Below, in pieces: positions 33,330 through 42,877 of a DNA stretch of 63,051 bases (within the stretch, counting starts at the first letter, position 1; each line of letters begins with the position of its first letter). The DNA is taken from the NCBI GenBank assembly GCA_900540625.1, contig UQGP01000009.1:1-63051 (forward strand). The letters run 5' to 3'. The notes under the pieces were generated by a model. The model did not search any database, was not told where the DNA came from, and saw only the letters and a program-made list of their open reading frames with translations. The position numbers and the translations under genes are program-made. The DNA is from an uncultured Porphyromonadaceae bacterium. Lineage in GTDB: Bacteria; Bacteroidota; Bacteroidia; Bacteroidales; Muribaculaceae.

Positions 33330-33430
33330 TCCTATGCCGGGCGCCGTCGTTGGCGGCTGCCGGGATGCCCGAACCGGGTGCATTTAGACAAAGAAAAACA
33401 TTTAACCAACCTCTCTCGATACATTTTACT

Positions 33431-34426
33431 ATGGCTTTTCCAGGCAATATATGCGTCATGGGTGGCGGCAGTTGGGCAACAGCGTTGGCCAAATTGCTGT
33501 TACAAGATTGCGAGACCATACATTGGTATATGCGCCGTGACGACCGTATCGAACAATTTATCAGCGAGGGCCGCAATCCCGCATATTTGAGCGATGTCCC
33601 CTTTGACGTCAATCGCATATACTTCTCCAGCGACATCAACGAGATGTGCCGTCGATGCGACACACTTCTGCTGGCGATGCCCTCGCCGTATTTCAAGGCT
33701 CATACGGACAAAATCACCGTAGATTTGAGCGGCAAGTCGATAGTGTCCGCCGTCAAAGGCATTGTGCCCGATGACAATGTCTTGATTACGGACTATATGG
33801 CCGACCATTTCGGCTGCGACCGAAATCAAATTCTTGTGATTTCCGGTCCGTGCCACGCCGAGGAGGTGGCTCTTGACCACTCGTGCTTCCTGACCATCGG
33901 CAGCCCGTCCGAATCCAATGCCAAGACGTTTGCCAAATGCTTGGAGTCCAAGAAAGTCAAGACAATAACCTCCACGGACATCAACGGCATACAATATGCC
34001 GCCGTGCTCAAGAATATTTACGCCATCGCCGCCGGCATCATTCATGGCATTAAGATGGGCGACAACTTGCTGGCAATGCTGGTGTCCAATGCTATACGCG
34101 AGATGGAACGCTTTTTGGATGCTGCGGCACCACATGCACGCCGTATTACCGATTCGGTATACTTGGGCGACTTGCTGGTGACTGCATACTCGCGTTTTTC
34201 GCGCAACCACAACTTTGGCGCGATGATAGGACGCGGCTATTCGGTGGCTGCCGCCAAGATGGAAATGGAACAGACCGCCGAGGGATACTACGGCACCCAG
34301 TGCATCCACGACATCAATAAGGGATTGCATGTACCCATGCCCATTCTGGATGCTGTGTACGACATTTTATATAGGCGCATCAATCCGGCCAAGGCTTTGG
34401 CCAAGATGAGCCAAACTTTTGTCTGA
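33431..34426 (+). CDS. gpsA: Glycerol-3-phosphate dehydrogenase, NAD(P)+
   Basis: A 331-residue cytosolic enzyme converting dihydroxyacetone phosphate to sn-glycerol 3-phosphate for phospholipid synthesis. The nucleotide-binding loop is CVMGGGSWATALA near the N-terminus. SGPCHAEEVA and LKNIYAIAAGIIHG mark the substrate and catalytic-lysine regions, and TAYSRFSRNHNFG is typical of the C-terminal domain. The frame is open from 33350, but ATG 33431 directly precedes the Rossmann strand. It lies between lysS and pgi on the same strand. Confidence 0.94.
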   Translation: MAFPGNICVMGGGSWATALAKLLLQDCETIHWYMRRDDRIEQFISEGRNPAYLSDVPFDVNRIYFSSDINEMCRRCDTLLLAMPSPYFKAHTDKITVDLSGKSIVSAVKGIVPDDNVLITDYMADHFGCDRNQILVISGPCHAEEVALDHSCFLTIGSPSESNAKTFAKCLESKKVKTITSTDINGIQYAAVLKNIYAIAAGIIHGIKMGDNLLAMLVSNAIREMERFLDAAAPHARRITDSVYLGDLLVTAYSRFSRNHNFGAMIGRGYSVAAAKMEMEQTAEGYYGTQCIHDINKGLHVPMPILDAVYDILYRRINPAKALAKMSQTFV

Positions 34427-34498
34427 GACGCATGGCCCGGGAACTACCAATCCGAAGTATATAGACAAATCATACTTACAACAAAACCGAGATACACT

Positions 34499-35833
34499 AT
34501 GAAGGAAATTCAGATAGACACTACAAATACCGGGATGGCCGTCAGCGCCGCCGAAGTAGCAGCTTTGCAACCCGAAGTGGCCACGGCGCTCTCGCACCTG
34601 CACAACGGCACCGGCGCCGGCAACGACTTTATCGGATGGGTGGACCTGCCGACACGTACACCCGAAGAACTCATAGATGACATTATGGCCACCGCAAAGG
34701 ATATGCGCGAACGCTGTGATACTGTGGTATGTATCGGCATCGGCGGAAGCTATCTGGGCGCCAAGGCAGTCATCCATGCACTCTCGCCCGCATTCCCCCA
34801 ACCGGGCGAAAAAACTACAGAAGTAGTTTTTGCCGGACATAACATCTCCGAAGACTATCTGTACGAATTGCAGCAGTATCTGCACAACCGTCGTTTCGGC
34901 ATCATTGTCATATCCAAGAGCGGTACCACCACCGAACCGGCCATTGCTTTCCGCTTGCTGCGCGAGCAATTGGAAAAGGCCGTAGGGCACGAAGAGGCTG
35001 CTCGCCGCATCGTGGCCATCACCGATGCCAAGCGTGGCGCTCTGCGTCAACTCGCCACTCAGGAAGGCTACAAGACATACGTCATCGAAGATAGTGTCGG
35101 CGGTCGTTTCTCGGTACTCACGCCTGTGGGATTGCTGCCTATAGCCGTCGCCGGACACGACATTCACAACCTTGTCGAGGGCGCTCGCAAGATGCAGAAG
35201 AACACCATCAACATCAATGCGACAAATATTGCCGGGACCTATGCCGCTACACGCAACGCCCTGTACCGCGCCGGCAAAAAAATCGAGATATTGGTCAACT
35301 ACGACCCGCGCTTGCACTACCTGGCCGAATGGTGGAAACAGCTGTACGGCGAAAGCGAAGGCAAGCAGCACCGCGGCATATTCCCCGCATCTGTGGACAA
35401 TACCACCGACCTCCACTCGATGGGCCAATGGATACAGGATGGCGAACGCACTATCTTCGAGACAGTTATTTCTGTCGAAAAAGTGCAACGCAGCCTCACA
35501 ATACCGCGCGAGCAGGCAGACCTGGACGGCCTCAACTACATTGCAGACCTCCATATCGATCAGGTCAACAAGATGGCCGAAGCCGGAACGCGCTTGGCTC
35601 ATATCGACGGCGGTGTGCCCAATATCCGCATCACTATTCCCGCAGTCAACGAGTATTACATAGGCCAATTGCTGTACTTCTTCGAGAAAGCGTGCGGCAT
35701 CTCGGGGTATATCCTCGGAGTCAATCCTTTCAACCAGCCCGGTGTCGAGGACTACAAACGCAATATGTTTGCGTTGCTTGACAAGCCCGGCTACGAAGAA
35801 CAATCCGCAGCTATCCGCAAACGTTTGGGCTGA
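34499..35833 (+). CDS. pgi: Glucose-6-phosphate isomerase
   Basis: A 444-residue glycolytic enzyme interconverting glucose 6-phosphate and fructose 6-phosphate. The length matches the short bacterial form. The conserved phosphate-binding segments are visible: GIGGSYLGAKAV near residue 82, SKSGTTTEPAIAFR near 140, and GGRFSVLTPVGLLPIAVAG near 201. The C-terminal catalytic-base region is GVNPFNQPGVEDYK. A hairpin follows before murI. Confidence 0.96.
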   Translation: MKEIQIDTTNTGMAVSAAEVAALQPEVATALSHLHNGTGAGNDFIGWVDLPTRTPEELIDDIMATAKDMRERCDTVVCIGIGGSYLGAKAVIHALSPAFPQPGEKTTEVVFAGHNISEDYLYELQQYLHNRRFGIIVISKSGTTTEPAIAFRLLREQLEKAVGHEEAARRIVAITDAKRGALRQLATQEGYKTYVIEDSVGGRFSVLTPVGLLPIAVAGHDIHNLVEGARKMQKNTININATNIAGTYAATRNALYRAGKKIEILVNYDPRLHYLAEWWKQLYGESEGKQHRGIFPASVDNTTDLHSMGQWIQDGERTIFETVISVEKVQRSLTIPREQADLDGLNYIADLHIDQVNKMAEAGTRLAHIDGGVPNIRITIPAVNEYYIGQLLYFFEKACGISGYILGVNPFNQPGVEDYKRNMFALLDKPGYEEQSAAIRKRLG

Positions 35834-35842
35834 AGCCCATCG

Positions 35843-35877
35843 GCCCGGGACGCGCAAATGCCTTTTGCGTCTCGGGC
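35843..35877 (+). terminator. Hairpin between pgi and murI
   Basis: GCCCG 35843-35847 and GACGC 35849-35853 pair with GCGTC 35867-35871 and CGGGC 35873-35877, joined by a G-U pair. No T-run follows, so termination is likely weak. Confidence 0.5.
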
Positions 35878-35919
35878 AATGCGGCTTGGATTGACCGAAA
35901 CTGACGACACTACCAAACA

Positions 35920-36759
35920 ATGATACAGCCCTCGATCGGCGTCTTTGACTCGGGCTATGGCGGCCTGAGTGTCTTGCGCGACTTGGCGGAAGCCATGCCG
36001 CAGTATCGTTTTACATACTTGGGCGACAATGCCCGTGCCCCTTACGGGACACGGTCGTTTGACCTGGTATACGACTTTACGCTGCAAGCCACGCGATATC
36101 TGTGGAATCGAGGTTGCCCTCTGGTGATACTTGCTTGCAATACGGCAAGTGCCAAAGCTTTACGCACCATACAGCAACGCTACTTGCCGGGCAGCGACGA
36201 CCCTACGCGTCGCGTGTTGGGCGTGATACGTCCCACGGTCGAACATCTGGCCGGAATAGAAACTAACGGACATATCGGTATTGTCGCCACCCCCGGAACC
36301 ATAGCATCGCACAGCTACGATATCGAAATCGCAAAGATGTGTCCCGGCTACCGACTGACATCGCACGCGTGTCCTATGTGGGTTCCTTTGGTCGAAAACG
36401 GGCAGTTGGATAACCCCGGAACGGACTACTTCGTTCGCAAAGATCTCGAAGCCGTTATGGTTCGGGACCCGGAAATAGACACGCTGATACTCGGCTGCAC
36501 GCATTATCCGTTGCTTGTACCGGTCATACGGCGTCATCTTCCCGAACATGTGCGCATCCTTACGCAGGGGCGCATAGTGGCGCCGTCGCTCATAGACTAT
36601 TTGCATCGGCATCCCGAGATGGATACGCGGCTGTGTCCCGGCGAACAAGACGCATCATGTCGCGTTACTTATCTGACTACGGATTTGCCCGAACGATTTG
36701 ATAAGATAGCGTCCACGTTTATGGGTGCGCAAGTGCACTCGCAACGCGTATCGTTGTAG
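35920..36759 (+). CDS. murI: Glutamate racemase
   Basis: A 279-residue PLP-independent racemase providing D-glutamate for peptidoglycan. The N-terminal GVFDSGYGGLSVL is diagnostic. The two catalytic cysteines lie in LACNTASAKAL and ILGCTHYPLL. A glycine-rich segment and the usual length complete the match. It is last in the lysS-gpsA-pgi-murI run and is followed by a terminator. Confidence 0.95.
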   Translation: MIQPSIGVFDSGYGGLSVLRDLAEAMPQYRFTYLGDNARAPYGTRSFDLVYDFTLQATRYLWNRGCPLVILACNTASAKALRTIQQRYLPGSDDPTRRVLGVIRPTVEHLAGIETNGHIGIVATPGTIASHSYDIEIAKMCPGYRLTSHACPMWVPLVENGQLDNPGTDYFVRKDLEAVMVRDPEIDTLILGCTHYPLLVPVIRRHLPEHVRILTQGRIVAPSLIDYLHRHPEMDTRLCPGEQDASCRVTYLTTDLPERFDKIASTFMGAQVHSQRVSL

Positions 36760-36802
36760 CGCCGGGCCTAAAGCATTGTAACAGAACACTTCGTATAAGA
36801 AC

Positions 36803-36837
36803 AAAGCGGGGTAGGGTCGAACCTTATTCCGCTTTTC
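36803..36837 (+). terminator. Terminator after murI
   Basis: AAAGCGG 36803-36809 pairs with CCGCTTT 36829-36835, with a short AGG/CCT pairing inside. T-rich sequence (TTTTC) ends the structure. It lies in the gap between murI and the converging antiporter gene. Confidence 0.65.
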
Positions 36838-36939
36838 TTGTCATTATCTCGTGAATGATGCTTCGCTGTTGTCTTATTTGATGGAATCTGCGCTGTTGTC
36901 CTTCTTGATGTGAAGTGCTGTGCTGTTGGATGCCTCGGC

Positions 36940-39087
36940 TTATGAGGAACGGCGTGGGTGCAGAAGCGCACGCAGACGTCGCCACAATGGTGAGGGTGCC
37001 GTGGTGATGTCGCTGGCCATAGGATCGACGAAGGTGGTGGACGGAACGGCTGTTCCGAATTGCTCGGGATATATTACCGCGATGTTTGTCGTGGCAAAAT
37101 TGCGTTGCAGGAAAGTAGGCATCCCGGCAATATCCTGATTGTAAGACACCGAATTGACGCGTGCTCCGATTACCACCAGCAGGTCGTCGTCCAAAATCTT
37201 GCCTGAAATCAGGATAAAGTCGTCCCAGTCCTCGGCTTGGCGGAATTCGCAGCGTATTCCGTAGTTTTCCTGGTATATTACACCGCGAATGTGGGGCTGT
37301 ATCTCGTCGGGACAGCAGAATATGACGCGGCATCCTATCTGTCGTGTCAGACGGGCCACGGCGCGTACCCAGCGGCTGAATCCGGTCTCGTACTGCGCAC
37401 GCGGCGGCGCGTATACGATGATGCGTGTGACGGTGTATACCGGGATAAACATTCGGGTGATGATGACCATGCGGTTGGTCGATCGTAGCAGCGTATCCAC
37501 CTTGTTCCCGTATATACTGTCCAGTACGGCGCTGCGACGGTGCAGCCCGAGAATGATTTCGGTGATGTCCCTTTCTTCGATGGTGTTGAGTACGCCGGTG
37601 ACGGTGTTGAGGTCGTAGCGGTCGATGGCTTCGAGCGTCACGGATGCTGCTGCAGCTGTATGTCGCGCCACTTTGAGTGTCTTTTGGGATAGAGCGCGAG
37701 CGGCCGGGTTGTTGTCGTTGCGCACGTGCAGGGCGTAGAAGTTGTGCTTGCCGCGGTCGTTACGCATCAGCAGAGCCATATCCACCAGTGCGGTGGCCAA
37801 TTGGGGATTGGGTACGGCTATGAGCGTATTGTTGAGGCGCATACGGCGACCTGTAGCGGTGCTTTCGGCTCCGATTTCTTCCTCTTTTTTGAGCATTGAT
37901 ATACGGAGTCGAGGCGCCGAAAAAGCCGTGACGATGGGCGCTACGGCGCAGGTGACGAGGATGACAAGTACCGTACTGTTGAGTATACGGGCGTCCAGCA
38001 TCCCCAGGGTGTTGCCCAATGTCACCACGGCCAAGGCTACGGCGGTGTGCGCCGAAGTGAGGCCGTATATGACGCCGCGGCTGTGTTTGTCCAGGCTCGA
38101 TAGTTTTTGGCATAGATATGCCGGGAGCCATTTGGATACCAATGCAACGGCTATCATCAGCGAGGCAACGATTAGTGTGTCGCGCTCGAGGACGACGTTA
38201 AGGTTAATCATCATGCCCACACTTATCAGGAAGTAGGGTATGAATAGGGCGTTACCTACAAATTCGATGCTGCCCATGAGCGGCGACGCGGCCGGGATAT
38301 AGCGATTGAGCACCAGCCCGGCGAAGAATGCCCCGAGAACGGCTTCAAGGCCTATGAGTTGAGCCAACCAGGCCGAGAGGAATACCATAGCCATTACAAA
38401 GACGTATTGCATAACCTTGTCTGCATGGCGTTTGAAAAAGTAACGCGTGATGCGCGGATAGGTGTACAATACGCATAGACAATATACGGCGATACGTCCG
38501 AGTAGGGCGAGCATTTCCGACCAACTGAATTCGCCGCTGCGAGCCACGCTTACCGTGCCGGCAATGACGAGCAGGGCGCCTACAACGGCGATGATGGTGC
38601 CCACGACAGCGATGATTACCGCCGGGGCTTTGGTGATGCCCAGACGTGCCGCTACGGGGTAGGAGATAAGCGTGTGCGAAGCGTACATCGCGCCTAAGAG
38701 CATACTCGTAAGCAGGTCAAGCCCGAGTATGTAATAGCTGGTGATCACGCCCAATCCCAGCGGTATAAGCAGCGTCATTATGCCGAAAAACAGCCCTCGT
38801 CGCAGGTTGAGCCGCAGGTGAAACATATCTATCTCGAGGCCGGCCAGGAACATAAGGTATAGCAGCCCGACTTGTCCGAAGATAGAGAAGGATTCGTCCG
38901 CAGCAAGCACATTGAACCCGTACGGGCCGATGATAACGCCCGCAACAATCATTCCTATAATATGCGGAATCTTGAGCTTATTGAGCAAAAGCGGCGCGGT
39001 CAATATTATCACCAAGACGATGAAAAATATCGGCACGGGCTGTGTCACCATAGGGGACACGTCAAGCAGCGCAAGGTGGGGAGGCAT
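36940..39087 (-). CDS. CPA2-family cation:proton antiporter with C-terminal stress-protein-like region
   Basis: A 715-residue protein. About twelve membrane helices fill residues 15-400, with the CPA2 signatures LKIPHIIGMIVAGVIIGPYG and FLAGLEIDM. The last 300 residues are soluble and contain two segments resembling universal-stress-protein folds. It exchanges Na+ or K+ for protons across the inner membrane; the ion cannot be told from sequence. The start is uncertain: ATG 39087, or Met13 at 39051 (MVTQPVPIFFIV), which lies closer to the first helix. Confidence 0.88.
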   Translation of the reverse strand: MPPHLALLDVSPMVTQPVPIFFIVLVIILTAPLLLNKLKIPHIIGMIVAGVIIGPYGFNVLAADESFSIFGQVGLLYLMFLAGLEIDMFHLRLNLRRGLFFGIMTLLIPLGLGVITSYYILGLDLLTSMLLGAMYASHTLISYPVAARLGITKAPAVIIAVVGTIIAVVGALLVIAGTVSVARSGEFSWSEMLALLGRIAVYCLCVLYTYPRITRYFFKRHADKVMQYVFVMAMVFLSAWLAQLIGLEAVLGAFFAGLVLNRYIPAASPLMGSIEFVGNALFIPYFLISVGMMINLNVVLERDTLIVASLMIAVALVSKWLPAYLCQKLSSLDKHSRGVIYGLTSAHTAVALAVVTLGNTLGMLDARILNSTVLVILVTCAVAPIVTAFSAPRLRISMLKKEEEIGAESTATGRRMRLNNTLIAVPNPQLATALVDMALLMRNDRGKHNFYALHVRNDNNPAARALSQKTLKVARHTAAAASVTLEAIDRYDLNTVTGVLNTIEERDITEIILGLHRRSAVLDSIYGNKVDTLLRSTNRMVIITRMFIPVYTVTRIIVYAPPRAQYETGFSRWVRAVARLTRQIGCRVIFCCPDEIQPHIRGVIYQENYGIRCEFRQAEDWDDFILISGKILDDDLLVVIGARVNSVSYNQDIAGMPTFLQRNFATTNIAVIYPEQFGTAVPSTTFVDPMASDITTAPSPLWRRLRALLHPRRSS

Positions 39088-39190
39088 ATCGGATTAGGTA
39101 GTGATGCTTTTTTTCTGAAAATCTGTGGTGAGTGGAGTGTGTGCGTATTGTCCTCTGCGCCGGAGACTGCTGCGATGTGGCGGCGTGGCC

Positions 39191-40210
39191 TTAGCGCGGC
39201 AGTCGATTGTGTGCCATAAGGTATAGCGCAATCTGTACGGCGTTGAGTGCTGCACCTTTCTTGATTTGATCGGCTACGCACCAGAAGGATAGCCCGCGTT
39301 CGTTGGCAAGGTCTCGGCGTATGCGTCCTACGTATACGTCATCGGTGCCGGCCAGGTGCAGCGGCATGGGGTATTCGAGGGCGGCGGGATTGTCCATCAG
39401 TGATACTCCCGGCGCGTCGGCAAATGCTTTGCGTGCCTCTTCGACCGAGATTGCACGCTGTGTCTGCACCCATATTGCCTCGGAGTGGGCACGCATCACG
39501 GGTACGCGTACGCAGGTGGCGCTGACTTGCAGGTCGGGCGCGTGCATTATCTTCTTGGTCTCGAGGTGCATTTTCATTTCCTCGCGAGTGTATCCGTTGT
39601 CGGTGAATACGTCGATATGGGGTATGACGTTGTCGGCCAACTGGTAGGCGAATTTTTCGACGGTGGGCTCTTCGCCATCGGCTATCTGGCGGTGCTGATG
39701 CTCGAGCTCGGCCATAGCCGATGCTCCGGCGCCGCTGGCTGCCTGATAGGTGGAGACGTGTACCGATTCGATGGGTGACAGTGCATTGATGGGATTGAGT
39801 GCCACCACCATCTGTATTGTCGTGCAGTTGGGGTTGGCGATGATGTTACGCGGTGTGTCAAAGGCATCTGCACCGTTGACTTCGGGAACGACCAAGGGGA
39901 CATCGGCGTCCATGCGGAATGCACTCGAATTGTCAATCATCAGTGCGCCGCGTGCGGTGATGGTCTCGGCATACTGACGCGACACCCCGGCCCCGGCACT
40001 GACAAAAGCTACGTCTATCCCGGCAAAGTCTTCGGGCTCGTCTCTGAGTAGTTGTATAGTGTGATTTTTGCCGCGGAAAACAATAGAACTGCCGGCGCTA
40101 CGCGTCGAGCCGAATAGCTTCAATTCCTCGATGGGAAAATTCTGCTGGTCGAGAACACGCAGGAACTCCTGCCCTACAGCGCCGCTGGCGCCGACAATAG
40201 CTACTTTCAT
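39191..40210 (-). CDS. asd: Aspartate-semialdehyde dehydrogenase
   Basis: A 339-residue enzyme making aspartate semialdehyde, the branch point to lysine/diaminopimelate and to homoserine, threonine and methionine. VAIVGASGAVGQEFLR is the NADP-binding start. The catalytic cysteine is in IIANPNCTTIQMV, and MRAHSEAIWVQT holds the active-site histidine. The frame extends 11 residues upstream, but ATG 40210 directly precedes the Rossmann strand. It is monocistronic, with a promoter about 70 bp upstream. It feeds the hom gene at 11467. Confidence 0.95.
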   Translation of the reverse strand: MKVAIVGASGAVGQEFLRVLDQQNFPIEELKLFGSTRSAGSSIVFRGKNHTIQLLRDEPEDFAGIDVAFVSAGAGVSRQYAETITARGALMIDNSSAFRMDADVPLVVPEVNGADAFDTPRNIIANPNCTTIQMVVALNPINALSPIESVHVSTYQAASGAGASAMAELEHQHRQIADGEEPTVEKFAYQLADNVIPHIDVFTDNGYTREEMKMHLETKKIMHAPDLQVSATCVRVPVMRAHSEAIWVQTQRAISVEEARKAFADAPGVSLMDNPAALEYPMPLHLAGTDDVYVGRIRRDLANERGLSFWCVADQIKKGAALNAVQIALYLMAHNRLPR

Positions 40211-40277
40211 TGCTGTCTTTTTCTGTATAATATGGGTGTGCAACGGTATTCTACCGCCTTGCGGCGTAAATACAATG

Positions 40278-40285
40278 CAAAGTTA
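40278..40285 (-). promoter_or_regulatory. Promoter of asd
   Basis: On the minus strand this reads TAACTTTG. The -33 box is not obvious. The leader would be about 60 nt. Confidence 0.55.
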
Positions 40286-40434
40286 CAATTTTTCGGGCAA
40301 TTTCCTATAAAAATGCTTTTCGGAGGGCGTTGCTCGGGTGTTGCTTTCGGGCGTCGTACTTTGACGTGTGCCCTAATTTATGCGTCCGGTATCATTGCGG
40401 CCTTACCTTAGGAGTACGTCCGCAACATCGGACG

Positions 40435-41754
40435 TTATTTTTCGCGCATAAATATTGCGATTGGTGTGCCGTGGAACCCCCAGCGTTCGCGGATTTTATT
40501 CTCCAGATAGCGGCGGTATGGCTCCTTGACCCATTGAGGTAGGTTGCAGAAGAATATGAATGTCGGAATGATGGCGCCGCGCAACTGGGTGATGTATTTG
40601 ATTTTGACGAATTTACCCTTATTGGAAGGCGGCGGATAGGCCGCAATGGCTTCGAGCATGTATGTGTTGAGCTGCGAGGTGGGTACGGTGCGTTTGCGGT
40701 TTTTGTATACCTCTACGGCAGTCTCGATGACTTTGAAGATGCGTTGCTTGGTCAATGCCGAACCAAAGATGATGGGGAAGTCGGTGAACGGTGCGAAGCG
40801 GTTGCGTATGGCCGCTTCGAAGTGCGCGATGGCCGCTTGGCTCTTGTCCTGCACCAAATCCCATTTGTTGACGACGACCACAAGACCTTTGCGGTTGCGC
40901 TGTATCAGCGAGAAGATGTTTGCATCTTGGGCTTCGATGCCGCGTGTGGCGTCAATCATGAGAATGCAGACGTCCGAGGCTTCGATGGCGCGTATACTGC
41001 GGATGACCGAGTAGTACTCGATGTCTTCGTTGACCTTGTTCTTCTTGCGTATTCCGGCGGTATCTACAAGATAGAAGTCGAAACCGAATTTGTCGTAGCG
41101 TGTGTATATTGAGTCGCGAGTTGTTCCGGCGATGTCGGTGACGATGTGTCGGTCTTCGCCGATAAAGGCGTTGATAAGCGAGGATTTGCCGGCGTTAGGA
41201 CGTCCGACGATAGCGAATTTGGGGATGTCGGCCAGCGCTTCGGCATCTTCGTCCTCTTGTGCCGGGAGTTTGGCCACCACCTGGTCGAGCAGGTCGCCGG
41301 TGCCATAGCCGTTGACGGCGCTGATGCCGTAGGGATCGCCCAATCCGAGGGAGTAAAACTCGGGCACGTTGTACTGCCATTCGTTGGAATCCACCTTATT
41401 GGCCACCAAAATCACGGGCTTGCGGCTGCGGCGAAGTATGGCTGCGACGTGGTCGTCGAGGTCGGTGACACCGTTCATCGAGTCGACTACAAAGAGTATG
41501 ACGTCGGCCTGTTCGATGGCCAATTCGACCTGCTTATTGATTTCGCTTTCGAATATATCTTCGCTGTTGACTACCCATCCTCCGGTGTCTACTATGGAGA
41601 ATTCAATACCGTTCCAGTCGACTTTGCCGTATTGACGGTCGCGCGTTGTGCCGGCTGTAGGGTCGGTGATGGCCGTACGTGTTTGGGTAAGGCGGTTGAA
41701 GAGAGTGGACTTGCCTACATTAGGGCGTCCGACGATGGCTACGAGTTTTCCCAT
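40435..41754 (-). CDS. der: GTPase Der (EngA)
   Basis: A 439-residue ribosome-assembly GTPase with two tandem G domains. The first begins VAIVGRPNVGKSTLFNRL, with NKVD further on. The second begins FAIVGRPNAGKSSLINAF near residue 175, with DTAGIRKK and NKWDL. A C-terminal KH-like domain (about 350-439) holds PSNKGKFVKIKYITQ. It acts late in 50S maturation. It is transcribed after era and is the last gene of the yceD-rpmF-fabH-era-der run. Confidence 0.96.
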   Translation of the reverse strand: MGKLVAIVGRPNVGKSTLFNRLTQTRTAITDPTAGTTRDRQYGKVDWNGIEFSIVDTGGWVVNSEDIFESEINKQVELAIEQADVILFVVDSMNGVTDLDDHVAAILRRSRKPVILVANKVDSNEWQYNVPEFYSLGLGDPYGISAVNGYGTGDLLDQVVAKLPAQEDEDAEALADIPKFAIVGRPNAGKSSLINAFIGEDRHIVTDIAGTTRDSIYTRYDKFGFDFYLVDTAGIRKKNKVNEDIEYYSVIRSIRAIEASDVCILMIDATRGIEAQDANIFSLIQRNRKGLVVVVNKWDLVQDKSQAAIAHFEAAIRNRFAPFTDFPIIFGSALTKQRIFKVIETAVEVYKNRKRTVPTSQLNTYMLEAIAAYPPPSNKGKFVKIKYITQLRGAIIPTFIFFCNLPQWVKEPYRRYLENKIRERWGFHGTPIAIFMREK

Positions 41755-41811
41755 AATAGTGTCTTGGTGTTAGTCGTGGGTGTTGGTGGATGTGGATGGT
41801 CTCGGGTGCGG

Positions 41812-42702
41812 TCATTCGATGTATCCGAATTGACGCAGCTTGTTTTCGCGGTTGCGCCAATTGGGCTCTACTTTGACAAATATTTCGAGGTACACGCGTT
41901 TGCCGAAGAATGCTTCGATGTCTTTGCGTGCCTCGGTGCCGACTTTTTTGAGCATTGCTCCGCCGCGGCCGATAATTATGCCTTTTTGGCTGTCGCGTTC
42001 GACATATACTACGGCCATGATGTGTATCGAGGTGTCTTTCTCGTCAAATTTCTCGACGATGACTTCGGTGCTGTACGGTACTTCTTTATCGTAGTCCAGC
42101 AGAATTTTTTCGCGGATGATTTCGGTGACGAAGAAACGTGCCGGTTTGTCCGTCAGGGCGTCTTTGCCGAAATAAGGCTCGCCTTCGGGCAGCAACTCGA
42201 CGATACGTTTCATCAGGTTGGTGACATTGAAGTGCTCTTTGGCGGATGTGGGAAATATCTCGGCCTTGGGCAGTATCTGATGCCAGCGGTCGTATATTTC
42301 GTTGAGTCGGTCTTGGCTTGGTAGAAGGTCTATCTTGTTGATGACCAGAAGCACGGGAATTTTTTCGGCAGCCACGCGTGCCACGAAATCGGCGTTCTTT
42401 GTCGGGTCTTCAACCACATCGGTGACGTACAGCAGGATGTCTGCGTCGGTGAGTGCTCCTTCGCTGAACTCGAGCATGGATTCCTGAAGCTTGTACTTGG
42501 GTTTGAGCACACCGGGGGTGTCCGAGAATACGATCTGGTACTCGGGGGCGTTGACGATGCCCATGATACGGTGACGCGTGGTTTGCGCCTTGGAGGTGAT
42601 GATGGATATGCGTTCGCCTACGAGGTCGTTCATGAGTGTCGATTTGCCGACATTCGGGTTGCCGACGATGTTTACAAATCCTGATTTGTGCTTTTGTTCC
42701 AT
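41812..42702 (-). CDS. era: GTPase Era
   Basis: A 296-residue GTPase that helps mature the 30S subunit by binding the 3' end of 16S rRNA. The G1 motif is GNPNVGKSTL, followed by DTPGV and NKIDLL. The C-terminal KH domain carries GIIIGRGGAMLKKVG. The frame is open 27 residues further upstream across a hairpin; ATG 42702 matches the usual short Era N-terminus. der follows 57 bp downstream. Confidence 0.95.
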   Translation of the reverse strand: MEQKHKSGFVNIVGNPNVGKSTLMNDLVGERISIITSKAQTTRHRIMGIVNAPEYQIVFSDTPGVLKPKYKLQESMLEFSEGALTDADILLYVTDVVEDPTKNADFVARVAAEKIPVLLVINKIDLLPSQDRLNEIYDRWHQILPKAEIFPTSAKEHFNVTNLMKRIVELLPEGEPYFGKDALTDKPARFFVTEIIREKILLDYDKEVPYSTEVIVEKFDEKDTSIHIMAVVYVERDSQKGIIIGRGGAMLKKVGTEARKDIEAFFGKRVYLEIFVKVEPNWRNRENKLRQFGYIE

Positions 42703-42771
42703 AGCTTTTGGCGTTGAAGATGAGACGGCGTGTATGCCTGAGGCTTCCGCCCCGTGATAGTCTATATATAA

Positions 42772-42802
42772 CATTGATAGCACCGCGAAGGTGCTATCAA
42801 TG
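42772..42802 (-). terminator. Hairpin between fabH and era
   Basis: A perfect 13-bp stem pairs CATTGATAGCACC with GGTGCTATCAATG (42772-42784 with 42790-42802), with a 5-nt loop. No T-run follows on the minus strand. It may be a partial terminator, or an mRNA processing or stability element inside the operon. Confidence 0.55.
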
Positions 42803-42877
42803 CTGTGGCCGCGTGGCGTGGACTGCTCCGCGCTGCCGTCTGCGGGCGTGCGGGACAGGATGCCGCGCTGCCGAGTG

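Noticed and set aside
41146..42324. 392-codon plus-strand ORF opposite der and era
   Set aside because: It spans two well-supported GTPase genes and the gap between them on the other strand.
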